Positions 1 to 8,986 of a stretch of 64,000 nucleotides of DNA are shown one piece after another. Within the stretch, counting starts at the first letter, position 1. The number at the start of each line of letters is the position of its first letter. This DNA comes from Flammeovirga pectinis (GTDB taxonomy: Bacteria > Bacteroidota > Bacteroidia > Cytophagales > Flammeovirgaceae). The notes under the pieces are model-generated. The model was not told where the DNA came from, made no database searches, and worked only from the letters and a program-made list of their open reading frames with translations. The stretch is from contig NZ_CP034562.1 of the NCBI RefSeq assembly GCF_003970675.1, positions 2,790,001-2,854,000 of the forward strand. Reading direction: 5' to 3'. Position numbers and translations under genes: made by a program.

Positions 1-1570
1 AACCACTGCTTGAGATGTTATACAAAACAACATTCGTATTTTCGAAAATTAAACGGAAGTGCATTTCTCCACCTACTGTCCAATTTCCATCAATAAAGTC
101 GCCTTCATTATCATCATTCTTTTCAGTAACCCATCCCATAATTTTTAAGCGAACTGAACCAGAAGATTGGTTAGCATCACCTTGGAATTGAACACGAATT
201 ACATCATCAAATGTATCAGATGGACCATGAATTTGTCCAAAACATACTTTTCCTGAACTTGGTAATTGATCTACACGAACTTTCCATTCCATTCTGTTTG
301 TTCCAGAATCACCGTCCCATTCAATCTCATTAGATCCAGAAGAATTCATTTCTCTTAATTCTGTTCTTGGATTTCCTGATCCAGAAGATGTAGGATAGCC
401 TGCATAACATTTAAACGATACCCAATCGCCATCTGTAAAGAACCAATTATCATTAGAATATGTATCTAAATTTGGTGTATTATCTACAAACTTAGGGCTA
501 TTAAGTGATCCAGAGAAAGCGTTTAATTTCCATCCCTGTAAGTTCAAAATATCATATGGATAACCACCTGTTGATGGAGGGTCTACTGGCTCTACAGGAT
601 CTGTAGGGTCAACGCCATCACCATCGCCATCTGTACCATAAATTTCTGTTTCTGTAATACTATTCCATGTATTAGATGAGTTTCCGTACCCTATAATTTT
701 TAAATATCTACCGCTTGCATTCGATAATGAAACTTCTTCTAATTCTAAAGAAGACCCACTAGATACACCAGAATGAACAACAGCTAAATCTGTTGTAGCA
801 TCTCCAGTTAATACTTCGAATGTACTCGAGCGAGCGTTACCTTTAAACCAAGCAACTTTTAAAGAAGAAATGTTTTTTACACTTCCTAAATCATAAAGTA
901 TCCACTGTCCGTTTCCATTTGCAGACCAACGTGTAGATAAACTTTCGTCAATAGTATTTGCAGGAACATTTCCATCGTTTGCAGAAGCAGTTACACCTGC
1001 TACTTCTAGTTGTTCATTAGAAGTAGATGGAGGTGTAGTTGTTTCTCCGTCTGTAGATTCTAAAGTAAAATCATCAAAACGACCTTCACTACTATTATAC
1101 TCTCCAGCAATTGTTACTGTAGAGGCACTTCCTGTAGAGAACGTTATCACTTCTTGTTCCCAAGATGAAGCTGTTCCACTTCTAGAAGTTTTTTCTCCAT
1201 TTACATAAGCAGCTAAACGCCATCCACCTTTCACATAGGCAGATAACTCATAAGTGGTGTTGGATTGTACATCTACTTCTTGTGTAAATTTACCACCTGC
1301 ACCAGTTATTTTTGCAGACTTACTTCCTGAGTTTCCTTCTCCAGATATTGAAGAGGGATCTGTATCATTCCAACTAGACCAGCTACTTTCAAAGCTATTG
1401 TTAGCAATTGAAACTGCTGTTCTTGCAGAACTTCCTTTTACTATTTGATCCTCTTGTTCAAGAGCACCCATTTCATCTTTTTGATTACAGCTAGACATTG
1501 CTCCTAATCCGCATAACAGAAAAGATAGCTTTAGAGCTATTGTTTTTACTTTACTCGACTGGTTGTTCAT
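1..1570 (-). CDS. Alginate lyase PL7 with two carbohydrate-binding domains, lipoprotein (partial, cut by window edge)
   Basis: Poly-uronate lyase of family PL7, read from the ATG at 1568-1570 down to the left window edge without a stop. The N-terminus is a lipoprotein signal ending in SSC, followed by NQKDE, which resembles the Bacteroidota lipoprotein export signal for surface display. Next come a jelly-roll carbohydrate-binding region (about residues 40-160), an F5/8-type (CBM32-like) domain (about 185-310), an Asp/Pro/Gly linker, and the PL7 catalytic domain from about residue 340. Two of the three PL7 signature motifs are visible, RTELRE and QIHG; the third (YFKAG type) should lie beyond the edge. 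The catalytic domain closely resembles that of the next gene upstream. It is the last visible gene of the alginate operon, separated from its neighbour by about 160 bases. Function as an endo-acting surface alginate lyase is inferred from the family. Confidence 0.9.
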   Translation of the reverse strand, partial: MNNQSSKVKTIALKLSFLLCGLGAMSSCNQKDEMGALEQEDQIVKGSSARTAVSIANNSFESSWSSWNDTDPSSISGEGNSGSKSAKITGAGGKFTQEVDVQSNTTYELSAYVKGGWRLAAYVNGEKTSRSGTASSWEQEVITFSTGSASTVTIAGEYNSSEGRFDDFTLESTDGETTTPPSTSNEQLEVAGVTASANDGNVPANTIDESLSTRWSANGNGQWILYDLGSVKNISSLKVAWFKGNARSSTFEVLTGDATTDLAVVHSGVSSGSSLELEEVSLSNASGRYLKIIGYGNSSNTWNSITETEIYGTDGDGDGVDPTDPVEPVDPPSTGGYPYDILNLQGWKLNAFSGSLNSPKFVDNTPNLDTYSNDNWFFTDGDWVSFKCYAGYPTSSGSGNPRTELREMNSSGSNEIEWDGDSGTNRMEWKVRVDQLPSSGKVCFGQIHGPSDTFDDVIRVQFQGDANQSSGSVRLKIMGWVTEKNDDNEGDFIDGNWTVGGEMHFRLIFENTNVVLYNISSSG

Positions 1571-1733
1571 AATTCATTTAAATAGTGTGCTAAATTTATT
1601 TGTGAAGTTAAATTGTAAGTGTTTGTTTAAAGTGGTCTTGCTTCCTAAAAAGCGATAGTAAATTGTCGACAAAATTTTGCTAGTTAACCGATATTAAAAA
1701 CAATCGCACACACTATAATAAATGTATTATATA

Positions 1734-2693
1734 CTAATGTGATATATTTAAATATGAAATTGAAACCTGTCCGTAGTCGTTTAAATCAAACGGTTTGTTT
1801 TGCATTGATTGAAGATAAATTCCTGCTTTAAAGTAGTTGTAATCACTTGCACAACCTTCAAAACGGTAAATTTCTTTTTTCTCTCCGCTCTCGTCTATTT
1901 GATTTACCCAGACATTGCTATCTTCAAAAATTAATTCGAAATGATATTCTTCATCTAGTTTCCAATCTCCATCTAAATAATCACCCTCCTTGTCATCATT
2001 TTCTTCAGTTACCCATCCCATGATTTTTAAACGTACACCGCCTTCAGACTGATTGTCATCTCCCTGAAATTGAATACGAATTACATCATCAAAATCTGAA
2101 GATCTACCATGAATCTGTCCAAAACAGGCCTTTCCAGAACTAGGTAATTGATCAACCTTCACTTTCCACTCCATTCGGTTAGTACCTTTAGTACCGTCCC
2201 AATTTAATGTAGAACTTCCATTTGCTGTCATCTCTCTTAGCTCCGTTCTTGGGTTACCAGAACCCGAAGAAGTTGGATACCCTCCGTAACATTTAAATGC
2301 AACAGACTGCCCATCTTCTGTAAAAAACCAATTTTCATTTTCATAAGTAGATAAGTTAGAAATTTGGTCTTCATAAACTGGTGTATTAAGCGTACCTGTA
2401 AAGGCATTTAATTTCCAATTCTGAAGATTCAATATTTCAAAAGGATAAGGGAAGTTCGACTCTTCATTATTTTCTTCTTCTTCCTCATTGTCAGAACTTT
2501 CCTCCTCTTCTTCTGTTTCCTTATCATCAGATGTCGTATCATCTGGATTATCCGCCTCTATTTCTTCCTCTACTACTGGCGTTTTTTCATCTTCAATCTG
2601 ATTGCATCCACAAGAAAAACCTATACCAGCAAGAGTCATCCATAGTAAAAAAGCTATTTTAAAAAAACTTTTAATTGTAGTTGAATACTTCAT
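1734..2693 (-). CDS. Alginate lyase PL7, lipoprotein with acidic linker
   Basis: Family PL7 alginate lyase of 319 residues. All three hallmark motifs are present in order: RTELRE (substrate-binding Arg/Glu), QIHG (catalytic Gln and His) and YFKAGIYLQ (catalytic Tyr). The N-terminus is a hydrophobic export signal ending in a Cys-Gly-Cys, so it is probably a lipoprotein, although the lipobox is not classical. Between the signal and the catalytic domain (from about residue 80) lies a low-complexity linker of roughly 45 residues made largely of Glu and Asp. It has no carbohydrate-binding domain, unlike the PL7 paralogue directly downstream, and the two catalytic domains look like products of a tandem duplication. 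It lies 47 bases after the KDPG aldolase gene on the same strand. Expected role: cutting alginate into oligomers at the cell surface. Confidence 0.93.
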   Translation of the reverse strand: MKYSTTIKSFFKIAFLLWMTLAGIGFSCGCNQIEDEKTPVVEEEIEADNPDDTTSDDKETEEEEESSDNEEEEENNEESNFPYPFEILNLQNWKLNAFTGTLNTPVYEDQISNLSTYENENWFFTEDGQSVAFKCYGGYPTSSGSGNPRTELREMTANGSSTLNWDGTKGTNRMEWKVKVDQLPSSGKACFGQIHGRSSDFDDVIRIQFQGDDNQSEGGVRLKIMGWVTEENDDKEGDYLDGDWKLDEEYHFELIFEDSNVWVNQIDESGEKKEIYRFEGCASDYNYFKAGIYLQSMQNKPFDLNDYGQVSISYLNISH

Positions 2694-2740
2694 AGAGTGT
2701 TTGTTTGTTAGTAGTTACTGTATAGATTTTGATGAGACTA

Positions 2741-3436
2741 CTACACTAAAGCAAAGCCAGATTTTTCTGCTAAACATTGATTTGCAATGTTAACAACATC
2801 TTCAATTTTTGCTTTTAAAGCTGAGTAATCTCTTTTTGCAATTAGTTGTTTGTCCATTAATTGTGAGCCTAAACCTACACAATGAACACCCGATTTAAAC
2901 CAAGCGTCTAAATCTTCAAAAGTTGGCTGAACGCCTCCTGTTGGCATTATACTAGACCAAGGCATTGGGCCTTTTACAGCCTTTACAAACTCAGGTCCAC
3001 CTACTTGAAGCCCAGGGAATATTTTTACTACTTCTGCCCCTAGTTCTTCTGCTCTAGAAATTTCTGAAACTGTACCACAACCTGGTGACCAAGCTATTTT
3101 TCTACGGTTACAAATTTTAGCAATTTCTTCGTTTAGAATTGGACAAACAATAAAGTCTGCACCTTTCTGAATGTAAATTCCAGCAGTAACTGCATCTACA
3201 ATAGAACCAATTCCTAAAATCATTTCTGGTGCAAATTGTGGTATCTTTTGTACTAGATGATCAAATACTTTATCCGCATTATCTCCTCTATTTGTGAATT
3301 CAAATACACGAACTCCTGCCTGATAACAAGCATACAAAACATCCCAACAAACTTCTGGACTTGGATGATAATAAACAGGTACAATACCTACTTCTTTCAT
3401 CTTCTGTGCCACTTCAATTCTAGTAAACCTAGCCAT
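2741..3436 (-). CDS. eda: KDPG/KHG aldolase
   Basis: 2-Keto-3-deoxy-6-phosphogluconate aldolase, which splits KDPG into pyruvate and glyceraldehyde-3-phosphate in the cytoplasm. The protein has 231 residues, close to family length for the longer Bacteroidota form. The Schiff-base lysine is K138 in VVKIFPG, the general-base glutamate is probably E46 in FEFTNRG, and the phosphate-binding loop is the MPTGGV segment. It is the last step of the uronate pathway in this operon and starts two bases after the kdgK stop codon, consistent with translational coupling. No signal peptide is present. Confidence 0.95.
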   Translation of the reverse strand: MARFTRIEVAQKMKEVGIVPVYYHPSPEVCWDVLYACYQAGVRVFEFTNRGDNADKVFDHLVQKIPQFAPEMILGIGSIVDAVTAGIYIQKGADFIVCPILNEEIAKICNRRKIAWSPGCGTVSEISRAEELGAEVVKIFPGLQVGGPEFVKAVKGPMPWSSIMPTGGVQPTFEDLDAWFKSGVHCVGLGSQLMDKQLIAKRDYSALKAKIEDVVNIANQCLAEKSGFALV

Positions 3437-3438
3437 AG

Positions 3439-4470
3439 TTATCTATTTATCTTTTTGATACTGCTCTTGTCCATTATCTGGAAAACTTCCTGTTCTGTAG
3501 CAATATTATAATCGCCAGGTATAGAAAGCTTATAAGCTGATGCTGCTAATGCAAAATCTAACGTCTTTTGATCGTCGTTAAAGTTTGTTTTTCCATGTAT
3601 ATATGCAGCCATAAAAGAATCTCCTCCTCCTACTCTGTCAACAATTGATGGAATTTCATGAACATCTCCTTGAATAAACTCACAGCCATTGTATGTTACA
3701 CCAGACCATCTGTTATGCGACGCATTAATTGTCTGACGTAATGTAGTAACCACGCAGTCTATGTTAGGAAATTGCTCTACTAAAGCCTCACTAATAAACT
3801 TATAACAACGTTTATCAAATCCTTCAATATGCTCATAATCGCTCTCAGAAGGCTTAATACCTAAGTACATTGCAACATCTTCTTCGTTCGCTAAAACTAT
3901 AGATGTACCTTTTATAAGTTCTGGCATTACCTCTTTTGGATCTACACCATACTTCCAAAGTTTACTTCTATAATTTAAATCACAAGATACTGGAATACCT
4001 TTTCTATTTGCGGCTTGAATAGCTGCTAAACTTGCTTCTGCTGCACCCTGAGACAAAGCTGGAGTAATACCAGACCAATGAAACCAATCTGCATCTTTAA
4101 GAAGCTCATCCCAATCAAAAGTATTTGCATCAATTTCTGTAAAAGATGATCCTGCACGGTCATAAATTACACTACCTCCACGCAATGAGCCACCTTTTTC
4201 TAAAAAGTAGAAACCCATTTTGTTACCTTGGTATAAAATAGGGTCTATATTAACACCCCATTTTTTCACCTCTCTTACTGCTGATAAGCCTAATTCGTCA
4301 TTAGGAACAACAGTTACATATTCCACATTATCTCCATATTGAGCTAATGACATGGCTATGTTTGCTTCCGCACCCCCCACCGTGGCTTCATAAGATGAAG
4401 CCTGAGAAAATCTTTGATTTCCTACTGGTGAGAAACGGAATAGTAATTCTCCAAAAGTTACTATTTTCAT
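3439..4470 (-). CDS. kdgK: 2-Keto-3-deoxygluconate kinase (PfkB family)
   Basis: Ribokinase/PfkB-family sugar kinase of 343 residues, expected to phosphorylate KDG to KDPG using ATP. The N-terminal GGAEANIAMSLAQYG segment matches the first PfkB signature. The C-terminal GGGDSFMAAY is the second signature with the catalytic Asp; the usual GAGDS has Gly in place of Ala here. Position between the SDR reductase and the KDPG aldolase, with 2-4 base gaps on either side, supports the KDG assignment over other PfkB substrates. Cytoplasmic. Confidence 0.93.
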   Translation of the reverse strand: MKIVTFGELLFRFSPVGNQRFSQASSYEATVGGAEANIAMSLAQYGDNVEYVTVVPNDELGLSAVREVKKWGVNIDPILYQGNKMGFYFLEKGGSLRGGSVIYDRAGSSFTEIDANTFDWDELLKDADWFHWSGITPALSQGAAEASLAAIQAANRKGIPVSCDLNYRSKLWKYGVDPKEVMPELIKGTSIVLANEEDVAMYLGIKPSESDYEHIEGFDKRCYKFISEALVEQFPNIDCVVTTLRQTINASHNRWSGVTYNGCEFIQGDVHEIPSIVDRVGGGDSFMAAYIHGKTNFNDDQKTLDFALAASAYKLSIPGDYNIATEQEVFQIMDKSSIKKINR

Positions 4471-4474
4471 ATAC

Positions 4475-5227
4475 TTATGAGAACATTAGTCCCCCGTTAA
4501 TATCAATGTTTGTACCTGTTACAAAAGAAGATTCTGAAGATGAAATACAAGCTACGAAGTTTGCTACTTCATCTGCGTTTCCTTCACGACCTAACGGAGT
4601 ACTAACCGCTACTTTTTCTCTAACAGCAGTGTTTGTAAACGTATCGTGGAAAGTTGTTGCAATCATACCAGGACATAAAGAGTTTACTCTAATATTCTTT
4701 GGTCCTAATTCTTTAGCCATAGAACGAGTAAACGTCATTACTGCACCTTTTGCTGTTGCGTATGCACTTGCACCTGGTCCACCACCATCTTTACCAGCTT
4801 GAGAAGCAAAGTTTAAGATAGATCCACCAGATGGCATATGAGGTACAACTGCTTGTGTCATCAAGTAAACTGAATTTAAGTTTAACTGAATTACAAAGTT
4901 GAAGAAATTCAAGTCCATTTCATCAAGTTTCTTTCTTGCTACAAGACCACCTGCAACATTTACAAGAATATGGATATTATCACCATATATATCTAAAGAA
5001 TGCTTTACTACTTTTTGAACATCAACTGGGTTTGTCATATCACCTTGACAAAGAGTTGCCTCTCCTCCAGCTGCTTTAATTTCAATTAATGTTTGATTTG
5101 CTTGCTCTTCGTTATCAAAATAATTGATAACCACTTTAGCACCTTCTGCTGCTAATTTTTTAGATATTGCTTTTCCAATATCTCTCGCTCCACCTGTTAC
5201 AATTGCTACTTTATTTGATAAATCCAT
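4475..5227 (-). CDS. SDR oxidoreductase, probable DEH reductase
   Basis: Classical short-chain dehydrogenase of 250 residues. The nucleotide-binding motif is TGGARDIG (residues 11-18), the structural motif is NVAGG, and the catalytic triad is S142, Y156 and K160 in the YATAK motif. In alginate operons an SDR at this position reduces 4-deoxy-L-erythro-5-hexoseulose uronate (DEH), the product of exo-lyase action, to 2-keto-3-deoxygluconate; that specific reaction is inferred from the neighbours (PL17, transporter, kdgK, eda). Cofactor preference (NADH or NADPH) cannot be read safely from the sequence. Located four bases upstream of kdgK. Confidence 0.88.
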   Translation of the reverse strand: MDLSNKVAIVTGGARDIGKAISKKLAAEGAKVVINYFDNEEQANQTLIEIKAAGGEATLCQGDMTNPVDVQKVVKHSLDIYGDNIHILVNVAGGLVARKKLDEMDLNFFNFVIQLNLNSVYLMTQAVVPHMPSGGSILNFASQAGKDGGGPGASAYATAKGAVMTFTRSMAKELGPKNIRVNSLCPGMIATTFHDTFTNTAVREKVAVSTPLGREGNADEVANFVACISSSESSFVTGTNIDINGGLMFS

Positions 5228-5249
5228 GTTTTTAAAAATTTAAATGTTA

Positions 5250-6572
5250 TTACTTTATTGACTTTATTTCCTTAGCAAGAAGATATATTGATGCTACTCC
5301 TAGCGGCACAAATGCTGCAATCATAATAAATATTGGAGTGTAAGAATAGCTTGATATAATTGGCACAAGGAAGTTCATAATGATCACAGAAAAGACGCCT
5401 ACTGTTCCTCCTAGTCCTGCTAAAGACCCTACTGATTTACCCGTAAATAAATCACTTGGAATTGTTTGAATATTACTGATTACAAATTGGAAACCGTACA
5501 ATACTGTAGCTACAATTAGTACAAATTTTAACGCAGAATCTGCAAAGAAAATTGTTGCTAAAAGACCTACAAACATTATTATACCACCAATTGTAATTGT
5601 TTGTTTTCTTGCTTTATCTATAGAAGCTCCTCTTAGCATTAATTTACCAGAAAAATAACCTCCAGAGATACTACCTAACGCTGCTCCTACATAAGGAACC
5701 CAAGAGAAGAATCCAATTTCTTTTACATTAAACCCATAAGTATCTGCCAAGTATAAAGGCATCCAACCTACAAATAACCACCAAATTGGCTCTATAAAGA
5801 AACGTGATGCTAACACTGCCCAAGATGCTTTGTATGATAATATTTCTCTCATACTTAACCCTTTTGCTGGCTCCTCTTTATCGTTACCTTCTTCCTGATT
5901 TCCATCAAGAATATATTTTTTCTCTTTGTCTGTAATCCATGGGTGTTTTACTGGAATACCTTTGTTCATAATTAACCAAGGTGCAATCCATAACAAGCCT
6001 AATACACCTACAAACATAAATGTAGTTTGCCATCCGAAACTTGCCCATAAAATTGCAATTAATGGTGGTGCTACTACAGAACCTAACGCTGCTCCAGAAT
6101 TAAAAATCCCTTGTGCCAAAGCTCTTTCTTTTACCGGAAACCACTCTGCATTATTCTTTACAGCACCTGGCCAGTTACCAGCCTCGCCCATACCTAACAT
6201 TACTCTAAAAGAGGCAAAAGAAGTTAAACCTCTTGCAACAGAGTGTAGCATAGTAGCAACACCCCATACCGAAATTGAGATTACAAATCCCATTCGTGTA
6301 CCAATTTTATCAAACATTTTACCAGATATAGACTGACCAATAGCATATGCTACCATAAATACATTAAGAATTAATGCATAATCACTCTTATCCATTCCTA
6401 AATCTGTCGAGATTGCTGGCCACATAATAGCCATTGCAGAACGGTCTATATAGTTAATTATTGTTGCTAAACATACTAACCCAATAATCCACCATCTCAA
6501 TCCTTTTAATTTAAACCCTGATGATTTCTCTGTGGTTTTTTCTTCAGGTAAATCTTTTACTAAATTCTCCAT
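5250..6572 (-). CDS. MFS transporter, hexuronate/DEH type
   Basis: Major facilitator superfamily protein of 440 residues with about 12 hydrophobic segments, resembling the anion:cation symporter (ExuT/hexuronate) subfamily. The loop after the second membrane segment reads GKMFDKIGTRMGF, the motif A region. It probably carries DEH or unsaturated uronates released by PL17 across the inner membrane. It is preceded by a structured intergenic stretch after PL17 and followed 22 bases later by the SDR gene, so it is part of the alginate operon. The substrate is inferred from context. Confidence 0.88.
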   Translation of the reverse strand: MENLVKDLPEEKTTEKSSGFKLKGLRWWIIGLVCLATIINYIDRSAMAIMWPAISTDLGMDKSDYALILNVFMVAYAIGQSISGKMFDKIGTRMGFVISISVWGVATMLHSVARGLTSFASFRVMLGMGEAGNWPGAVKNNAEWFPVKERALAQGIFNSGAALGSVVAPPLIAILWASFGWQTTFMFVGVLGLLWIAPWLIMNKGIPVKHPWITDKEKKYILDGNQEEGNDKEEPAKGLSMREILSYKASWAVLASRFFIEPIWWLFVGWMPLYLADTYGFNVKEIGFFSWVPYVGAALGSISGGYFSGKLMLRGASIDKARKQTITIGGIIMFVGLLATIFFADSALKFVLIVATVLYGFQFVISNIQTIPSDLFTGKSVGSLAGLGGTVGVFSVIIMNFLVPIISSYSYTPIFIMIAAFVPLGVASIYLLAKEIKSIK

Positions 6573-6589
6573 AGTTATATTATTTTTCT

Positions 6590-6686
6590 GCTTCCATATC
6601 TGCTATTAAAAGAGGTTCCCGTTACACTCTAAGTATTAGAGTGATTGAGATACTGTTCTTGATTCCACTTTTATTAACATGGAAGC
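6590..6686 (-). promoter_or_regulatory. Structured intergenic segment between PL17 and MFS genes
   Basis: The 155-base gap between the PL17 lyase and the transporter holds an 8-bp stem-loop (arms 6625-6632 CACTCTAA and 6636-6643 TTAGAGTG, loop of 3). This lies inside a longer-range complementary pair (GCTTCCAT at 6590-6597, ATGGAAGC at 6679-6686). There is no T-run on the transcribed strand, so it is not a typical terminator. It may be an RNA processing or stability element, or a palindromic protein site; which one cannot be told from sequence. Confidence 0.35.
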
Positions 6687-6727
6687 TAAAAACGGTTTGT
6701 TTGCTTTTAATTTGCTTATTATTTCTT

Positions 6728-8980
6728 TTATTGCTCTAATTCATTCTTAAAAAGGGTGAATGGACCACCCCATTTAATCTCTCTATTCTCGATAGTTAGG
6801 CGATGTTTCGAGGCATCGCTACGTTGTTTGTTTGATATAATGAAGGTCCATTCTTCATCTTGTTTGTTAGTAAAGTTAACTACTGTGTACTCTGATGTAT
6901 TGTCTATTATTGTAATATCTGTAATGCTACCGTAGGCATTAGTTGCAAACTCACTCACTCTAGAGTATTTACCATGAGTTTCTAAAATTGATGCAAATAA
7001 TGTTCTTCCTTTTTTTCCTTTCTTCTGAAGAAAAAACGCTGGATCGTGTCTTAAATTAAAGTTAGGATCGTTAGCTCCTATATGTGCTGTTATAATGTTA
7101 TCCGAAGCAGTAGTTGTACTTGTTAGTGTAAAGAAAGTAGCTTTATCAAACCAATTGATTTGTGTTACTCCCTCTGCTGCTTTTCCTTCTGCTTCTTTCC
7201 ATAAATGCTGAAAACCATCAGACTCTCCCATTGCAGATAACGTTGTTGATTGTTTAAAATCAATATTTGTCTGCATTAACTGTCCCTTATAGTAATAAGG
7301 TAATAATAAGTCGTGCTCTTCTTCTGAGTTTACCGCAAACAGATCCAAAACTAAAGGATTTTCAAAACTACTATCTTTTAACAAGATCATTGTTCTTTGT
7401 AATTCTACTCCTGTGTAACAGTTTGTGTCTTTTGCACTCACAACCTGTAAGTTAGGGTTGTCTACATCAAAAATATATGATGTTGGGGCAATAGCATCAG
7501 CGGCCTTTACTTTTCCTCTAAATTGCGATTTTTCATCGACAACAACCGTGTTATGGGCCACTGTCTGCTTTGCCCATGTCTTGTTTTCTTTTAAGTAGCC
7601 ACCACCATCTTTTTGATTTATATTAACCCATCTGGCTGCTCCATAATCTTGTAGAACTTCTTGCTCTCCGTAAAACATACTGTATGATAAACGATCAAAA
7701 TGACCATGTCCCATACCATGTTTTGCATATTTCATTATAAGGTCAACTTCACCTTCTTTGTCTGCTCTAAGAATACCAATAGCACCTTCATCTCCTTTTG
7801 CTCCGTCTCTCAACATTACACTTTTCTTCACAAAAGGAATAGTTTTACCTTCTTTAATTGCTAGTGCTGCTTGCATACCTGAGTAAATCAATGGTACACT
7901 TTCTTGCAGTTCTATTAATGATAATAAACTAGGGTCTTTTGTTCCATATTGATAAGCTAAAGATAAAGCCAATTTTAACTCTCTAGAAAAATATGACATG
8001 CCTTTCTGTGCATCATTTAAAGGAAAAAACTCTCCTTTTGCATTCGTCTGATTAAGAAGTGCATACACTCCTTTTATCAATACCTCGTTATTGTATTCAA
8101 AAATCTTTACTTCTGGTTTAGAGTTATCTAATGCCAACGCAAAAATTAAGAAAGGATACATTGCATAACGTTGGTAATAAGGCCCTTCAGTATAATATCC
8201 GTCAGGAGAAAAAGAGAAATCTATCTGTGCTAAGAAACCTGCTTTCTTTTGGCCTTTTAATGTGATAGACCCTCCATCATTATCTTTTAATGCTTCCTTA
8301 GACATTGGCAAACCATTTAATGCTTTTTGTACTAAGTCTTCATTTTCCATTACTAAACCAATCATCCCAACAGCGGCATTTGCCCAAGTACTGTGGTTAT
8401 GTAGTCTATTAAAAAAGCGAGGTGTTTCTACTGAAAGAAAGTTGGCCATAGGCACAAATAATTCTTTATTTAACTCCTTTCTTTCTTTTTCACTTAACCA
8501 ATCGTAAATACAATCATAGGCTTGGCTTACATAGACTAACCAATTGGCGTCGTTTAAACATTGCCAGAATAATTTTCCTCTAGCATACGACTTTGTAGAA
8601 GGATGTCTCTCCAATTTAGGATACATCTCTCTGTACTTAAATAATGTTTCTTTAATTAAGATTGCATACTTTTCTTCTTCTGTAATTTGAAAAAGGAGTC
8701 CTGCTTTCTGCAAAATCAAGAAGTTCTTTTTATGTTGTTCGTGTGTATATCCTCCAGCTAAATCTTTTGGTACAGGAACGTCTAATCCTGTAGTTACAAA
8801 TTGATCAACTTGCGCACGTACTTTGTCAATAGAAGTATCAAATAATGTTCCTTGTCCGAGTGCTGATCGGATTTCAACAACCTCTCCTTTGGTAACAGAC
8901 AAAGTAGGGTAAGTCTGTTGACCAAATAGAGGTGTCTGAACTATTATCGCTGAAACTAATATGTAAATAAATTCTTTCAC
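6728..8980 (-). CDS. Oligo-alginate lyase PL17 (heparinase II/III-like)
   Basis: Exolytic alginate lyase of 750 residues that should release unsaturated monouronate from alginate oligomers, probably in the periplasm. An N-terminal signal peptide (ending near FGQQ) is followed by an alpha-helical alginate-lyase domain with the HNHSTWANA segment (N195/H196 as substrate and catalytic residues). A conserved YYTEGPYYQRY segment (residues 262-272) follows, and then a heparinase II/III beta-domain with HGMGHGHFDRLS and LQDYGAARW segments. No lipobox is present, so it is soluble. It starts 7 bases after the PL6 gene and precedes the monomer transporter, which fits stepwise degradation: PL7/PL6 outside, PL17 inside. 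Confidence 0.93.
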   Translation of the reverse strand: MKEFIYILVSAIIVQTPLFGQQTYPTLSVTKGEVVEIRSALGQGTLFDTSIDKVRAQVDQFVTTGLDVPVPKDLAGGYTHEQHKKNFLILQKAGLLFQITEEEKYAILIKETLFKYREMYPKLERHPSTKSYARGKLFWQCLNDANWLVYVSQAYDCIYDWLSEKERKELNKELFVPMANFLSVETPRFFNRLHNHSTWANAAVGMIGLVMENEDLVQKALNGLPMSKEALKDNDGGSITLKGQKKAGFLAQIDFSFSPDGYYTEGPYYQRYAMYPFLIFALALDNSKPEVKIFEYNNEVLIKGVYALLNQTNAKGEFFPLNDAQKGMSYFSRELKLALSLAYQYGTKDPSLLSLIELQESVPLIYSGMQAALAIKEGKTIPFVKKSVMLRDGAKGDEGAIGILRADKEGEVDLIMKYAKHGMGHGHFDRLSYSMFYGEQEVLQDYGAARWVNINQKDGGGYLKENKTWAKQTVAHNTVVVDEKSQFRGKVKAADAIAPTSYIFDVDNPNLQVVSAKDTNCYTGVELQRTMILLKDSSFENPLVLDLFAVNSEEEHDLLLPYYYKGQLMQTNIDFKQSTTLSAMGESDGFQHLWKEAEGKAAEGVTQINWFDKATFFTLTSTTTASDNIITAHIGANDPNFNLRHDPAFFLQKKGKKGRTLFASILETHGKYSRVSEFATNAYGSITDITIIDNTSEYTVVNFTNKQDEEWTFIISNKQRSDASKHRLTIENREIKWGGPFTLFKNELEQ

Positions 8981-8986
8981 TATTCC

